Below are positions 44,455-58,200 of a stretch of DNA of 64,000 nucleotides, piece after piece (the first letter of the stretch is position 1; each line of letters starts with the position of its first letter). The notes beneath the pieces are model-generated. The model was not told where the DNA came from and ran no database searches. It saw nothing but the letters and a program-made list of their open reading frames with translations. The DNA lies in NCBI RefSeq assembly GCF_000721265.1, contig NZ_JOFZ01000013.1, positions 1 to 64,000 of the forward strand, given 5' to 3'. A program made the position numbers and the translations under genes. This DNA comes from Streptomyces sp. NRRL F-5126 (lineage in GTDB: Bacteria > Actinomycetota > Actinomycetes > Streptomycetales > Streptomycetaceae).

Positions 44455-45678
44455 ATGGAACTCGTCATCCTTGTTGTCGTCATCGCCGTCGTCGTCATCG
44501 GCGGCCTCAGCGGGCTCGTGGTCGGCCGGAGCCGCAGGAAGAAGAAGCTGCCGCCGCCACCGCCCGCCGCGCCCACCATCACCGCCCCGCCGGCCGAGCC
44601 GCACGTCGGCGACGAGGCCGAGACCCCGCGGGACGAGAACCGCCGCACCATCGAGGAGGTCGGCCTCCCCGGCGAGGAGGACGCCGCCGGGACCCCGGTC
44701 GCCGTCGAGGACCCGGTGGTCGGCCTCGCCCCCGCCCCGGAGATCGAGGTGCCCGAGCCGACCGAGGGCCGCCTCGTGCGGCTGCGCGCGCGCCTCGCAC
44801 GCTCGCAGAACTCGCTCGGCAAGGGGCTGCTCACGCTCCTGTCCCGCGAGCACCTCGACGAGGACACCTGGGAGGAGATCGAGGACACGCTGCTGACCGC
44901 CGATGTCGGAGTGCAGCCCACCCAGGAGCTGGTGGAGCGGTTGCGCGAGCGCGTGCGCGTCCTGGGCACGCGCACCCCGGAGGAGCTGCGCACGCTGCTG
45001 CGCGAGGAGCTGATCACGCTCGTCGGCGCCGACCTCGAACGCGAGGTGCGTACCGAGAGCGGCCTCGACACCCCGGCCGTCGTGATGGTCGTCGGCGTCA
45101 ACGGCACCGGTAAGACCACCACGACGGGCAAGCTGGCCCGGGTCCTGGTCGCCGACGGCCGCTCGGTCGTGCTGGGCGCCGCGGACACGTTCCGTGCCGC
45201 CGCCGCCGACCAGCTGCAGACGTGGGGCGAGCGCGTCGGTGCCAGGACCGTGCGGGGGCCGGAGGGCGGTGACCCCGCGTCGGTCGCGTTCGACGCGGTC
45301 AAGGAGGGGATCGTGGAGGGCGCGGACGTCGTCCTCGTCGACACCGCCGGCCGCCTGCACACCAAGACCGGCCTGATGGACGAGCTGGGCAAGGTGAAGC
45401 GGGTCGTCGAGAAGCACGGGCCGCTGGACGAGGTGCTGCTCGTGCTCGACGCGACGACGGGGCAGAACGGCCTCGTTCAGGCCCGGGTGTTCGCCGAGGT
45501 CGTGGACATCACCGGCATCGTGCTGACCAAGCTCGACGGCACGGCGAAGGGCGGCATCGTGGTGGCAGTCCAGCGTGAGCTGGGCGTGCCGGTGAAGCTC
45601 GTGGGCCTGGGGGAGGGCGCCGACGACCTGGCGCCCTTCGAGCCCGGGGCCTTCGTCGACGCCCTGATCGGCGACTGA
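44455..45678 (+). CDS. ftsY: Signal recognition particle receptor FtsY
   Basis: A 407-residue SRP receptor GTPase. An N-terminal membrane segment (residues 2-22, VILVVVIAVVVIGGLSGLVV) and an acidic Pro-rich linker precede the NG domain; P-loop GVNGTGKTTTTGKLA near 214, DTAGRLHTK near 298, TKLDGTAKGG near 358. ATG 44455 has TAGGAG 5 nt ahead. Its partner Ffh is encoded 7.3 kb downstream. Confidence 0.97.
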   Translation: MELVILVVVIAVVVIGGLSGLVVGRSRRKKKLPPPPPAAPTITAPPAEPHVGDEAETPRDENRRTIEEVGLPGEEDAAGTPVAVEDPVVGLAPAPEIEVPEPTEGRLVRLRARLARSQNSLGKGLLTLLSREHLDEDTWEEIEDTLLTADVGVQPTQELVERLRERVRVLGTRTPEELRTLLREELITLVGADLEREVRTESGLDTPAVVMVVGVNGTGKTTTTGKLARVLVADGRSVVLGAADTFRAAAADQLQTWGERVGARTVRGPEGGDPASVAFDAVKEGIVEGADVVLVDTAGRLHTKTGLMDELGKVKRVVEKHGPLDEVLLVLDATTGQNGLVQARVFAEVVDITGIVLTKLDGTAKGGIVVAVQRELGVPVKLVGLGEGADDLAPFEPGAFVDALIGD

Positions 45679-45801
45679 CGCCGCGCATGCGGTGAGTGTC
45701 ACCGTACGGTGAGCCGGTAGGGCGGGTGGCCGGGAGGCTGCCCGCCCTGACCGTGTCCGGGCCGCGGCGCGGCGCGCGGCCGGCAGGGGCGTGCGGCCCC
45801 G

Positions 45802-46485
45802 TCAGCCGCTCCGGCGCGACCGGCAGCGGCCCACACGGTGACAGATGTAGGCGAGCGTCCCCAGCAGCAGGCGTGCGGGCGGCACGGCCGCGGTGTCGGG
45901 GGACGGCGGACGCAGCCAGCGAACCGGCCCGAGCGCCCCCATCGACGACGGCGGTGCCACGATGTGCGCGCCAGGACCCATTCCCGCCAGATCGAGGTCG
46001 GCGTCGTCCCAGCCCATGCGGTAGAGCAGGGCCGGCAGTTCCACCGCGGCCCCCGGTGCCACGAAGAAGTACGCGCGCCCCGTCGGCGTCGCGAGCACAG
46101 GGCCGAGCGGCAGTCCCATGCGCTCCAGCCGGGCGAGCGCGTGCACGCCCGCGCCGAGCGCCACGTCGATCACGTCGAACCTGCGCCCGACGGGCAGCAG
46201 CACCGAGGCGCCGGGCACCTCGGACCAGGCGCGCGTGACCTCGTCGAGTGTCGCGCCCGCGCCGACGCCGGGGAAGAAGCCGAGCGGATGCGCGCCGGGG
46301 GCGGCGCAGTCCGCGTCACCGCAGGAGCACGCGCCCGCGGGGGAGGCGCGCACGCCCGCCGTGACGTCCCAGCCCCACAGGCCCGTGTACTCGGCGGCCG
46401 CGGTGCACTCCGTGGCGCGACCGCGGCGGCGCGATGCCGACCGCAACTCCCGGATGTCCCGGATACCGCCGATGGTGAAGCCCAT
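45802..46485 (-). CDS. Bifunctional primase/polymerase-domain (PrimPol) protein
   Basis: A 227-residue protein consisting of only the N-terminal PrimPol-type fold. A CXC...C...H cluster (CSCGDADCAAPGAHP near 55-70) is the usual zinc element, followed by LPVGRRFDVIDV near 103 and RAYFFVAPG near 140. The acidic pair that binds metal in active PrimPols is weak here, so it may be a non-catalytic relative. ATG 46485 has GGAGGGGG 4 nt ahead. It is divergent from nsdA, an arrangement I recall from other streptomycetes. No helicase domain or phage genes are adjacent. Confidence 0.75.
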   Translation of the reverse strand: MGFTIGGIRDIRELRSASRRRGRATECTAAAEYTGLWGWDVTAGVRASPAGACSCGDADCAAPGAHPLGFFPGVGAGATLDEVTRAWSEVPGASVLLPVGRRFDVIDVALGAGVHALARLERMGLPLGPVLATPTGRAYFFVAPGAAVELPALLYRMGWDDADLDLAGMGPGAHIVAPPSSMGALGPVRWLRPPSPDTAAVPPARLLLGTLAYICHRVGRCRSRRSG

Positions 46486-46910
46486 GCCCCCTCCAACGGG
46501 TCGAGCACGCCAGTGGTTACGAATCGAAGTCTGCCCGTGACACTCCGTCGTCGACGGGGGGTCGGTGCGGGCGTGAGGGGGCAATGGGGGTGGTGCGGCC
46601 CGATTCGTACGCCCCGGCGCACTCCACTCGCATCGTCCCTGACCGCCGCCTGTCAAGTGAATCGCGTTCCGTGTACGGCGAGTTCATTCGAAGGGGTGGC
46701 GAATGGTGGCGTTTGTGGAATCCCCTAGCTGAGGGCGTGATCGTAGGATTACTTTCGGTGCACGAGCCGGTGAGGTGAAGTGCTCCCGCGGGTATGCCGG
46801 AGGCACTTCGGGTATCTGTTCGACGGGTGAAATCGGCGGACGGGCGCCCGCAGGACACGGCATTCTTGCAGGGGCTCGCGCGGGGTATCGAGCGGATGGG
46901 GGCGTTCCAG
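46486..46910. other. Divergent promoter region of the PrimPol gene and nsdA
   Basis: 425 bp with AT-richer patches (e.g. around 46670-46760) suiting promoters for both genes. The nsdA frame is open from 46794, but no protein feature supports coding before 46911. Confidence 0.5.
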
Positions 46911-48392
46911 GTGAGCGGCAGCGGCGCAGACGAGTCGGGCACGGGCAAGCGCCCGAACGAGCCCCTCGGATCGTGGTTCGCGCGCAGCGGCCTGTCCAAG
47001 GGCGAACTCGCGCGCCAGGTCAACCGCAGGGCGCGCCAGATGGGCGCCCACCACGTCAGCACCGACACCTCCCGCGTGCGGCGCTGGCTCGACGGCGAGC
47101 AGCCGCGCGAGCCCATCCCGCGGATCCTGTCCGAGCTGTTCTCCGAGCGGTTCGGCGCCGTCGTCGCCGTCGAGGACCTCGGCCTGCGCTCCGCGCACCA
47201 GTCGCCCTCGGACGCCGGCGTCGACCTGCCCTGGGCAGGACCCCGGACCGTCGCCATGCTCAGCGACTTCTCCCGAAGCGATCTCATGCTCGCCCGCCGC
47301 GGCTTCCTCGGCTCCTCCCTGGCGCTCGCCGCGGGCCCCGCCCTCGTCGAGCCCATGCAGCGCTGGCTGGTGCCGACGCCGGGCGGCGGCGAACCCCCCG
47401 TGCCCGGCCGGGCCGCGTCCGCCGCGCGCCGCACGCCGCGCCTGTCGGGCCCCGAGCTCGAACTCCTCGAGTCGACGACGGCCATGTTCCGCCTCTGGGA
47501 CGCGCAGTGCGGCGGCGGGCTGCGCCGCAAGGCCGTCGTCGGCCAGCTCCACGAGGTCACCGACCTGCTCCAGGAACCCCTGCCCGCGGCCGTGTCGCAC
47601 CGCCTGTTCACCTGCGCGGCCGAACTGGCCGAGCTGGCCGGCTGGATGAGCTACGACGTCGGCCTCCAGCCCAATGCCCAGAAGTACTTCGTGCTCGCGC
47701 TGCACGCGGCCAAGGAGGCAGGCGACCGTCCGCTCGGCTCGTACATCCTCTCCTCCATGAGCCGGCAGATGATCCACCTCGGCCGCCCCGACGACGCCCT
47801 GGAACTCATCCACCTCGCCCAGTACGGCAGCCGCGACTGCGCCACGGCGCGCACGCAGGCCATGCTGTACGCGATGGAGGCACGCGCGTACGCGGGCATG
47901 GGCAAGCCGAGCAAGTGCAAGCGCGCCGTCAGGATGGCGGAGGACTCGTTCGCCGATGTGGGCCTCGACGGGGAGCCGGAACCCGACTGGATCCGCTTCT
48001 TCAGCGAGGCCGAACTCCACGCGGAGAACGCGCACTCCTACCGCGATCTCGCCTTCGTGGCGGGCCGCAGCCCCACGTACGCGTCGCTCGCGGAGCCCGT
48101 CATGGAGCGCGCGGTCGCGCTCTTCCGCGAGGACGAGGACCACCAGCGGTCCTACGCGCTCAACCTCATCGGCATGGCCAGCGTCCACCTGCTCAAACGC
48201 GAGCCGGAACGCATGGCGCGCCCGGCCGCGCAGGCCCTGGAGATCGCCCGCAGGGTGCGCTCGGAGCGCGTCAGCACCCGGCTGCGCAAGACCGTGGACA
48301 TCGCGGTCAGGGACTTCCCGGACGTTCCCGAGGTGGCGCACCTCGGCGCGCTCCTCGGCCCCCGCTTCCCCGAACCGGCGGAAGCGGTCTGA
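46911..48392 (+). CDS. nsdA: TPR-type developmental regulator NsdA
   Basis: A 493-residue protein related to NsdA, a negative regulator of sporulation and antibiotic production in Streptomyces. N-terminal part has an HTH-like region (GLSKGELARQVNRRARQMG, then TDTSRVRRWLDGEQPREPIP), a Trp/Leu-rich middle and TPR-like helices from about residue 230 (LAELAGWMSYDVGLQPNAQK, MLYAMEARAYAGMGKPSKCK). GTG 46911 matches the usual length of about 500 residues; earlier in-frame starts to 46794 would add 39 residues. Downstream genes are the nitrogen operon with its own operator. Confidence 0.9.
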   Translation: MSGSGADESGTGKRPNEPLGSWFARSGLSKGELARQVNRRARQMGAHHVSTDTSRVRRWLDGEQPREPIPRILSELFSERFGAVVAVEDLGLRSAHQSPSDAGVDLPWAGPRTVAMLSDFSRSDLMLARRGFLGSSLALAAGPALVEPMQRWLVPTPGGGEPPVPGRAASAARRTPRLSGPELELLESTTAMFRLWDAQCGGGLRRKAVVGQLHEVTDLLQEPLPAAVSHRLFTCAAELAELAGWMSYDVGLQPNAQKYFVLALHAAKEAGDRPLGSYILSSMSRQMIHLGRPDDALELIHLAQYGSRDCATARTQAMLYAMEARAYAGMGKPSKCKRAVRMAEDSFADVGLDGEPEPDWIRFFSEAELHAENAHSYRDLAFVAGRSPTYASLAEPVMERAVALFREDEDHQRSYALNLIGMASVHLLKREPERMARPAAQALEIARRVRSERVSTRLRKTVDIAVRDFPDVPEVAHLGALLGPRFPEPAEAV

Positions 48393-48522
48393 TACCCCGG
48401 CCGCGGCGCTCTCCCCGTAGCGCCCGACACGGCTCCCCCGCCGACAGGACAGCAGGGTGACGCCGCGGCCGGCTCCCCGAAAGCCAGTGCCGCTCCCGGC
48501 GCTGCCGCCTGAGCCCCGCCCG

Positions 48523-48569
48523 TTCACCTCGCCGTAACACGGCGCTCCCCTTCGTCACCGCGCCGAAAC
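48523..48569 (+). promoter_or_regulatory. Two-box GlnR operator of amtB-glnK-glnD
   Basis: Box 1 TTCAC-N6-GTAAC (48523-48538) and box 2 GTCAC-N6-GAAAC (48554-48569), starts 31 bp apart (three helical turns). This matches the actinomycete GlnR consensus GTNAC-N6-GAAAC. GlnR activates amtB-glnK-glnD under nitrogen limitation in Streptomyces; applied here by sequence and gene content. Confidence 0.85.
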
Positions 48570-48674
48570 ACGGCACGCGCCCGCCGGAAACGGGCCCGGG
48601 TGAGCCTACTGGGCACAGTCGGCCCCAACCGGACACCGGAAGGGCCGATCCGACCGACGGAGGGGACGCCGGCC

Positions 48675-52819
<4,145 letters not shown>

Positions 52820-52823
<4 letters not shown>

Positions 52824-52919
52824 CGTCCTCACGTGACGTCCTCACCCGCGGGCCGGCGGCGAGGCGCGGCACGGTTGTTCGCGTACGGCGATCACGGGCG
52901 GTTCGCGTACGGTGATCAC
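52820..52919. repeat. Short direct repeats in the glnD-ffh spacer
   Basis: A 13-bp word GTGACGTCCTCAC is repeated head to tail (52820-52832, 52833-52845) over the glnD stop. Further on TTCGCGTACGG-C/T-GATCAC occurs at 52878-52895 and 52902-52919, 24 bp apart. The second pair stands about 90 bp before the ffh start and may bind a regulator. Confidence 0.7.
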
Positions 52920-53007
52920 CCCGGGCAGGGGCCGGGACGCCCGCCGGTCCGGATACCCTGGAGGGCAGCCCGTCCGCCCGTCCCCTAGCCGAGGATCCGC
53001 GACCACC

Positions 53008-54546
53008 GTGTTCGACACTCTCTCCGACCGCCTCGCAGCCACCTTCAAGAGCCTTCGGGGCAAAGGGCGCCTCAGCCCGGAGGACATCGACGCAACGGCA
53101 CGCGAGATCCGCATCGCCCTGCTGGAAGCCGACGTGGCGCTGCCCGTCGTGCGCGACTTCATCAAGCACATCAAGGAGCGCGCCGCAGGCGAAGAGGTCT
53201 CCCGTGCGCTGAACCCCGCGCAGCAGGTCGTCAAGATCGTCAACGAGGAGCTCGTCGGCATCCTCGGCGGCGAGACCCGGCGCCTGCGCTTCGCGAAGCA
53301 GCCGCCTACCGTGATCATGCTGGCGGGCCTGCAGGGCGCGGGCAAGACCACCCTCGCGGGCAAGCTCGGCCTCTGGCTGAAGAACCAGGGCCACTCACCC
53401 CTGCTCGTCGCGTGCGACCTCCAGCGGCCCAACGCCGTCACCCAGCTCTCCGTCGTGGCCGAGCGCGCCGGCGTCGCCGTGTACGCACCGGAGCCGGGCA
53501 ACGGCGTGGGCGACCCGGTCAAGGTCGCCGAGGACTCGATCACGTACGCCAAGGACAAGGTCCACGACGTCGTGATCGTCGACACCGCGGGCCGCCTCGG
53601 CATCGACCAGGAGCTGATGCGGCAGGCCGCCGACATCCGCGACGCGGTCTCGCCCGACGAGGTCCTCTTCGTCGTGGACGCGATGATCGGACAGGACGCG
53701 GTCAACACCGCCGAGGCCTTCCGCGACGGCGTCGGCTTCGACGGCGTCGTACTGTCCAAGCTCGACGGCGATGCGCGCGGCGGCGCCGCGCTCTCCGTCG
53801 CCCACGTGACCGGCAAGCAGATCATGTTCGCCTCCAACGGCGAGAAGCTGGACGAGTTCGACGCGTTCCACCCGGACCGCATGGCGTCCCGCATCCTCGA
53901 CATGGGCGACCTGCTCAGCCTGATCGAGAAGGCCGAGCAGACCTTCAGCCAGGCCGAGGCCGAGAAGATGGCCTCGAAGCTGGCCAGGGGCCCCAAGGAG
54001 TTCACGCTCGACGACTTCCTGTCCCAGATGGAGCAGGTAAGGAAGATGGGCTCGCTGTCCAAGCTGCTCGGCATGCTGCCGGGCATGGGGCAGATGAAGG
54101 ACCAGATCAACAACCTGGACGAGCGGGACGTCGACCGCACGGCCGCCATCATCAAGTCCATGACGCCGGGGGAGCGCGCCGAGCCGACGATCATCAACGG
54201 CTCGCGCCGCGCCCGCATCGCACGGGGCTCGGGCGTCGAGGTCGGGGCGGTGAAGAACCTCGTGGAGCGGTTCTTCGAGGCCCGCAAGATGATGTCGCGG
54301 ATGGCGCAGGGCGGCGGCATGCCGGGGATGCCTGGGATGCCCGGCATGGGCGGTGGCCCCGGCCGGCAGAAGAAGAAGCAGAAGCAGGCCAAGGGCAAGC
54401 AGCGCTCCGGCAACCCGATGAAGCGCAAGGCCGAGGAGCAGGCCGCGCTGGCCCGCAAGGAGCAGGCGGCGCTCGGCGGTTCGCCTGCGCAGGAGCAGGG
54501 CAACTCGTTCGAACTGCCCGACGAGTTCAAGAAGTTCATGGGCTGA
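53008..54546 (+). CDS. ffh: Signal recognition particle protein Ffh
   Basis: A 512-residue SRP GTPase that targets membrane proteins with FtsY. N domain, P-loop GLQGAGKTTLAGKL near 107, DTAGRLGIDQELM near 192, SKLDGDARGG near 250; the Met-rich M domain includes MLPGMGQMKDQ near 353 and a Gly/Met tail GGGMPGMPGMPGMGGG. GTG 53008 has GAGGATCC upstream. Ends at a GC-rich hairpin facing the convergent yhf-type operon. Confidence 0.97.
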   Translation: MFDTLSDRLAATFKSLRGKGRLSPEDIDATAREIRIALLEADVALPVVRDFIKHIKERAAGEEVSRALNPAQQVVKIVNEELVGILGGETRRLRFAKQPPTVIMLAGLQGAGKTTLAGKLGLWLKNQGHSPLLVACDLQRPNAVTQLSVVAERAGVAVYAPEPGNGVGDPVKVAEDSITYAKDKVHDVVIVDTAGRLGIDQELMRQAADIRDAVSPDEVLFVVDAMIGQDAVNTAEAFRDGVGFDGVVLSKLDGDARGGAALSVAHVTGKQIMFASNGEKLDEFDAFHPDRMASRILDMGDLLSLIEKAEQTFSQAEAEKMASKLARGPKEFTLDDFLSQMEQVRKMGSLSKLLGMLPGMGQMKDQINNLDERDVDRTAAIIKSMTPGERAEPTIINGSRRARIARGSGVEVGAVKNLVERFFEARKMMSRMAQGGGMPGMPGMPGMGGGPGRQKKKQKQAKGKQRSGNPMKRKAEEQAALARKEQAALGGSPAQEQGNSFELPDEFKKFMG

Positions 54547-54556
54547 TGGGCTGACG

Positions 54557-54585
54557 GGGCCCTCCGGCTGACACCGGCGGGGCCC
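54557..54585. terminator. Hairpin between ffh and the convergent yhf-type operon
   Basis: GGGCCCTCCGG/CCGGCGGGGCCC pairs with one bulge across a short loop, 11 bp after the ffh stop. It probably ends both convergent transcripts. Confidence 0.6.
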
Positions 54586-54639
54586 TGCCGGGACCGGCCC
54601 CCGCCTGGAGGCCGGGCCCACGGTGCGGCGCGGGTCAGG

Positions 54640-55857
54640 TCAGTGCCGCACCGAGCCGTTGGCCAGCGCTCCCGCCGGCAGACCGAGGAAGGCCGCGGCG
54701 CGGGCGCCGACGTCCGCGAGCGTGGGGGCGTCGGGGAGTGTCTCCGTGCCGTCCGTGCCGGGCGCGTGGATCAGTACGGGGACGAACTCGCGGGTGTGGT
54801 ACGCGTGCCCGATGCTGGGGTCGTTGCCGTGGTCGCCCGTCACGATCAGCCGGTCGTCCGGCCGGTCGAGCAACCCGACCAGCTCGAACAGGCCCGTGTC
54901 GGTCTCCTCCAGGACCCGCCCGTAGCGTGCGGTGTCCTGCTGGTGCCCCGCCAGATCCGACTCCTGCACGTTGGCCACGACCAGCGCGTCGCGCCCCGAC
55001 GCCCGTACGGCGTCCAGCGTGTGCCCGACGACCTCCGCCGTCGCCACGGCGGGACGGCGCTCGGCCGCGTCGCACGCGAGGATGTCCGCCGCCTTGCCGA
55101 CGAGCGTGACCGGGATGCCGGAGCGGGCGGCGAGATCGGGGAGCTGCCGCGTGTGGTCGAGTTCCGCCCCCAGGTGGCGCACCTGGAGGCCGCCGTTGCG
55201 GTAGAAGCCCGTCGCCGGGGTGTCAAGGCCCACCGTGCCGCCGTCACCGTCGCGGACGAACTCCCGCAGCGGACCGTCCGCGTTGCCGCCGACGGCGATC
55301 ACGCGCGCCACCGGGGCGACCGTGCGCACCGTGCGGGCGACAGCGAGCGTCCCGTCGAAGGCCATGTCCGACAGGCGGGCCGACGCGTTCCAGTTGATCC
55401 CCGGGTCGGCCTCCAGGTTGTCGTGCACCAGCACCGCGTCGTCCACGACGAGCAGCGGCCTGCCGTCGAGCAGGGACACCGTGTGCCCCGCGGCCTTGAG
55501 GGCGGCCGTCACGTCCGTCAGGTGCTCAGCGAGCCTGGCGACGGTGACGCGGCTGAAGTCGGCCCCCATCATGGTCTGGTGGCCGGCGAAGGTGTCCGCG
55601 CCCGGATAGCCGAGGGCGGCCCTGCCGACCGACACCGGCAGCGGCGTGGCCGCCGCCAGATCCCGGTGCGGATGGACGACGCCGAGACCCAGCGCCCCGA
55701 GGGCGGGCAGCCTCAGCGGGCGGCCCAGCAGCTCGCGGCCGCCGTCCAGCACATGGCCGCAGGTGTCGGCCGCGGCGTCGCCGGGGCGCAGGGCGCCGGC
55801 GTCCGGCATGGCGCCCACGCCGAAGCCGTCGATGACGACGATGACGGTCCTGCTCAT
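54640..55857 (-). CDS. yhfW: YhfW-like phosphopentomutase-family metalloenzyme
   Basis: A 405-residue member of the alkaline-phosphatase superfamily related to phosphopentomutase, homologous to E. coli YhfW. Metal-binding features: VVIDGFGVGAMPDAG (residues 6-20), the Thr nucleophile region near ADTCGH, NVQESDLAGHQQD near 317 and VTGDHGNDPSIGHAYHTREF near 350. Phosphopentomutases move phosphate between C1 and C5 of (deoxy)ribose; the true substrate of YhfW is not known to me. Last gene of the seven-gene operon; overlaps yhfX by 4 bp (ATGA). Confidence 0.88.
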   Translation of the reverse strand: MSRTVIVVIDGFGVGAMPDAGALRPGDAAADTCGHVLDGGRELLGRPLRLPALGALGLGVVHPHRDLAAATPLPVSVGRAALGYPGADTFAGHQTMMGADFSRVTVARLAEHLTDVTAALKAAGHTVSLLDGRPLLVVDDAVLVHDNLEADPGINWNASARLSDMAFDGTLAVARTVRTVAPVARVIAVGGNADGPLREFVRDGDGGTVGLDTPATGFYRNGGLQVRHLGAELDHTRQLPDLAARSGIPVTLVGKAADILACDAAERRPAVATAEVVGHTLDAVRASGRDALVVANVQESDLAGHQQDTARYGRVLEETDTGLFELVGLLDRPDDRLIVTGDHGNDPSIGHAYHTREFVPVLIHAPGTDGTETLPDAPTLADVGARAAAFLGLPAGALANGSVRH

Positions 55858-57041
55858 GGCGTGCTCCTCCCGGGCCGCTCCAGAAGGCGGCCCCGCGAGT
55901 CGTACAGGCCGGTGAGCCGGGGTGAGCCGGTGGACAGGCCGGAGACGACGGCGACCGTCGAGCGGGTGACGAAGACCTGCGTGCGGAAGGCGAGCACGGC
56001 CGTGTCGCCCGCGCGCGCCGTGCCGGCCCGCTCGGGCGCGCCGAGCAACCGGTAGTAGTCGATGTTCTCCGCGGGGGCCGGCTGGACCGGAAGCCGGACG
56101 CCGCTGCGCGTCAGCAGCGCGTCGCGGATGCCGGCGCGCGCGTAGAACCCGCCGCCGTAGACGGCGGGGCGCCCGTCCGCCAGGGTGTGGGCGACCTCGG
56201 TCACGTACACGTACGCGGGCTGTTCCGGCTGGTGCGCGTCGACGGCGTGCAGCGGGGTGGTGCCCGTGAGGGAGTGCCCCGGCTCGCCGTGCGTCGCCCC
56301 GAGCTCCGCGAGCAGCGGCAGTGTGGCCATCGACGTGGCGCTCGGGGCGCTCAGTTTCAGGTCGCGGTGGCTGCGCGAGTAGAGCAGCGCCTTCGCCTTG
56401 ACGGCCAGCTCGAACGTGGGCGTCGGGGCCGGCACGCCGGTCGCCGGATCGCACAGCACGCACGGGAACGCGGTGACGCCCGCGATCCGGATCCCGGGCA
56501 GCCGTTCGGCCTCGGCGCCGAACGCGTCGAGCTGTTCAAGGGGGACGCCGCCCTCCTGGCCCGGATAGACCGTGCCGGGCGCGCCTTCGAGGCGCACGAG
56601 GACGTCCTGCACCCGGCCGAGGCCCGCGGCGGCGTCCGACACGGCGCGCGCGTTGGCGAGGTCGAAGACCGTCACGGCCTCCGGCTGCCAGCCGAGCATC
56701 TCGGGCAGGTCGCGGTGCGGGATCTGCACCAGGTGGCCGAGGTTGCCTGCCCGGGCGCCGGTGGCATGCAGGAGCCGCGCCTCCGCCGGGTCGATGGCGG
56801 CGAAGGCGGGGATGTGGCGCGAGACGGCGCGGATCAGCTCGGGGTTGCGGCCGAGTTGCTTGACGACGAACCAGAGTGTCAGGCCGAGCCGGTCCGCCTC
56901 GGCCGCGAGCAGCGATGCGTTGGCCTCGACGGCGTCGGCGTCCAGCACGTAGGTGTCGGGCGGGATGGCGCCCGAGCCGTGCAGCGCGGCGGCGGTCTCG
57001 ACGAGGCCGGGGTTGCGGGTGAGGACGGTGTCGAGGAACAC
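55854..57041 (-). CDS. yhfX: YhfX-like PLP enzyme (alanine-racemase fold)
   Basis: A 395-residue fold-III PLP protein resembling alanine racemase and D-threonine aldolase. The N-terminal barrel starts at TYVLDADAVEANASLLAAEA, with the presumed cofactor Lys61 in WFVVKQLGRN. Later PVYGGGFYARAG-like AVYGGGFYARAG near 290 belongs to the C-terminal beta domain. Homologous to E. coli YhfX, whose substrate is not known to me. Overlaps yhfW by 4 bp, and yhfS lies 2 bp upstream, so the three enzymes are made together. Confidence 0.85.
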   Translation of the reverse strand: MFLDTVLTRNPGLVETAAALHGSGAIPPDTYVLDADAVEANASLLAAEADRLGLTLWFVVKQLGRNPELIRAVSRHIPAFAAIDPAEARLLHATGARAGNLGHLVQIPHRDLPEMLGWQPEAVTVFDLANARAVSDAAAGLGRVQDVLVRLEGAPGTVYPGQEGGVPLEQLDAFGAEAERLPGIRIAGVTAFPCVLCDPATGVPAPTPTFELAVKAKALLYSRSHRDLKLSAPSATSMATLPLLAELGATHGEPGHSLTGTTPLHAVDAHQPEQPAYVYVTEVAHTLADGRPAVYGGGFYARAGIRDALLTRSGVRLPVQPAPAENIDYYRLLGAPERAGTARAGDTAVLAFRTQVFVTRSTVAVVSGLSTGSPRLTGLYDSRGRLLERPGRSTP

Positions 57042-57043
57042 GG

Positions 57044-58195
57044 TCAGCCCTTCAGGTCGTGCAGACAGCGGCGAACGATCTCGATCACGAGGTCCGCGCC
57101 GGCCCTCATCGGGTTGATCCGTACGGCCCAGTCGGCGAGTTCGGGAGCGTCGTCGAGGGACGAGCTGGACATGCGGTAGACGAGCGGCGCGATCTCGTAG
57201 CGCGAGTTCGAGCCCACGGGGTAGGGGGCGGCCCCGTGCCGGGCCGCGACGGCGGGCAGTTCACGTGCGACGGGACGGTCGAGGAGGACGATCAGGCAGC
57301 GGTCCTGGACGTTGGCCAGGCGGACGTCAGCGACGCCGGGGACCTCGCCCGCGGCCAGCCGGTCGGCGACCTCGGCGCCGACCTCCGACTGCACGGCCCA
57401 CATGACGGGCACGTGCGTGAGCGCGCGCAGGGCGTCGAGCGCCTGATGGCCCTGTACCTGCCCGCCCCCCGAGTAGTTGTCGGCACGGATCCGGCCGATC
57501 AGCTCGCCCGAACCCACGACGGCGCCGACTCCTTCGGGGCCGTGCAGCTTGAACAGCGAGAAGCAGGACGCCTCCGCTCCCAGCTCGACTCCCGACGCGG
57601 GCACGCGCAGCACGGCGTAATTGTCGTCCACGATCGTCCGCACCCCGGCGGCCGAACAGGCGGCCAGCACCGCCGCCGGATCGTACGCGTCCGTCAGGCG
57701 CTGGCGGCTGTGCTGCACGTAGGCCCAGCGGAACTCGCCGGTCGCCAGGGCGGCTTCGAGCGCCGCCGCGTCGTTGAAGTCCACCTCGACCGTGCGGATG
57801 CCGAGCCCGCGCAGCGTGACGGCGGTGGTGCGGTAGACCGGTGCCCGGTGGATGAGCAGCGGCTCGCCCGGGCCGACGGCGGCCTGCAGTGCGGCCCGGA
57901 TGGCGCCGGTGCCCGCCCCCTGCACGAGCGCCGCGTCCTCGGCGCCGAGGAACTCGGCCAGGACGGCCTCGACACGCGCGGTCGTCCGCGGCCGGCCGAG
58001 TCCCGGCACGACGCCGGCGTCCGCCTCGAACAGCTGCGGCCCCTCGAAGTGGGCCGCTGTCCGCTCCAGCAGCCGGAACTGCGTGCGGAGCGCGTCTTGA
58101 AGCGCCACCGTCGGCAGCGGGTGGGTCTCCGGCAGCCGCACGTGGGTCTCGGGGGTGTCCGGTGCGGGTGGTGTGGGGGGTGTGCCGTGCGGCAT
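57044..58195 (-). CDS. yhfS: YhfS-like PLP-dependent enzyme (aminotransferase fold)
   Basis: A 383-residue fold-I PLP protein homologous to E. coli YhfS. Core markers: ALVQGAGTGAIRAAL near 89-103 (phosphate pocket), IVDDNYAVLRV near 186 with the Asp that contacts the cofactor ring, and the Schiff-base Lys216 in SLFKLHGPEGVGAVVG. C-terminal SNSRYEIAPLVYRMS carries the Arg of this class. Reactions of relatives include lyase, transaminase and desulfurase chemistry; specificity unknown. Start is close behind the php gene (5-bp gap). Confidence 0.86.
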   Translation of the reverse strand: MPHGTPPTPPAPDTPETHVRLPETHPLPTVALQDALRTQFRLLERTAAHFEGPQLFEADAGVVPGLGRPRTTARVEAVLAEFLGAEDAALVQGAGTGAIRAALQAAVGPGEPLLIHRAPVYRTTAVTLRGLGIRTVEVDFNDAAALEAALATGEFRWAYVQHSRQRLTDAYDPAAVLAACSAAGVRTIVDDNYAVLRVPASGVELGAEASCFSLFKLHGPEGVGAVVGSGELIGRIRADNYSGGGQVQGHQALDALRALTHVPVMWAVQSEVGAEVADRLAAGEVPGVADVRLANVQDRCLIVLLDRPVARELPAVAARHGAAPYPVGSNSRYEIAPLVYRMSSSSLDDAPELADWAVRINPMRAGADLVIEIVRRCLHDLKG

Positions 58196-58200
58196 GTCAG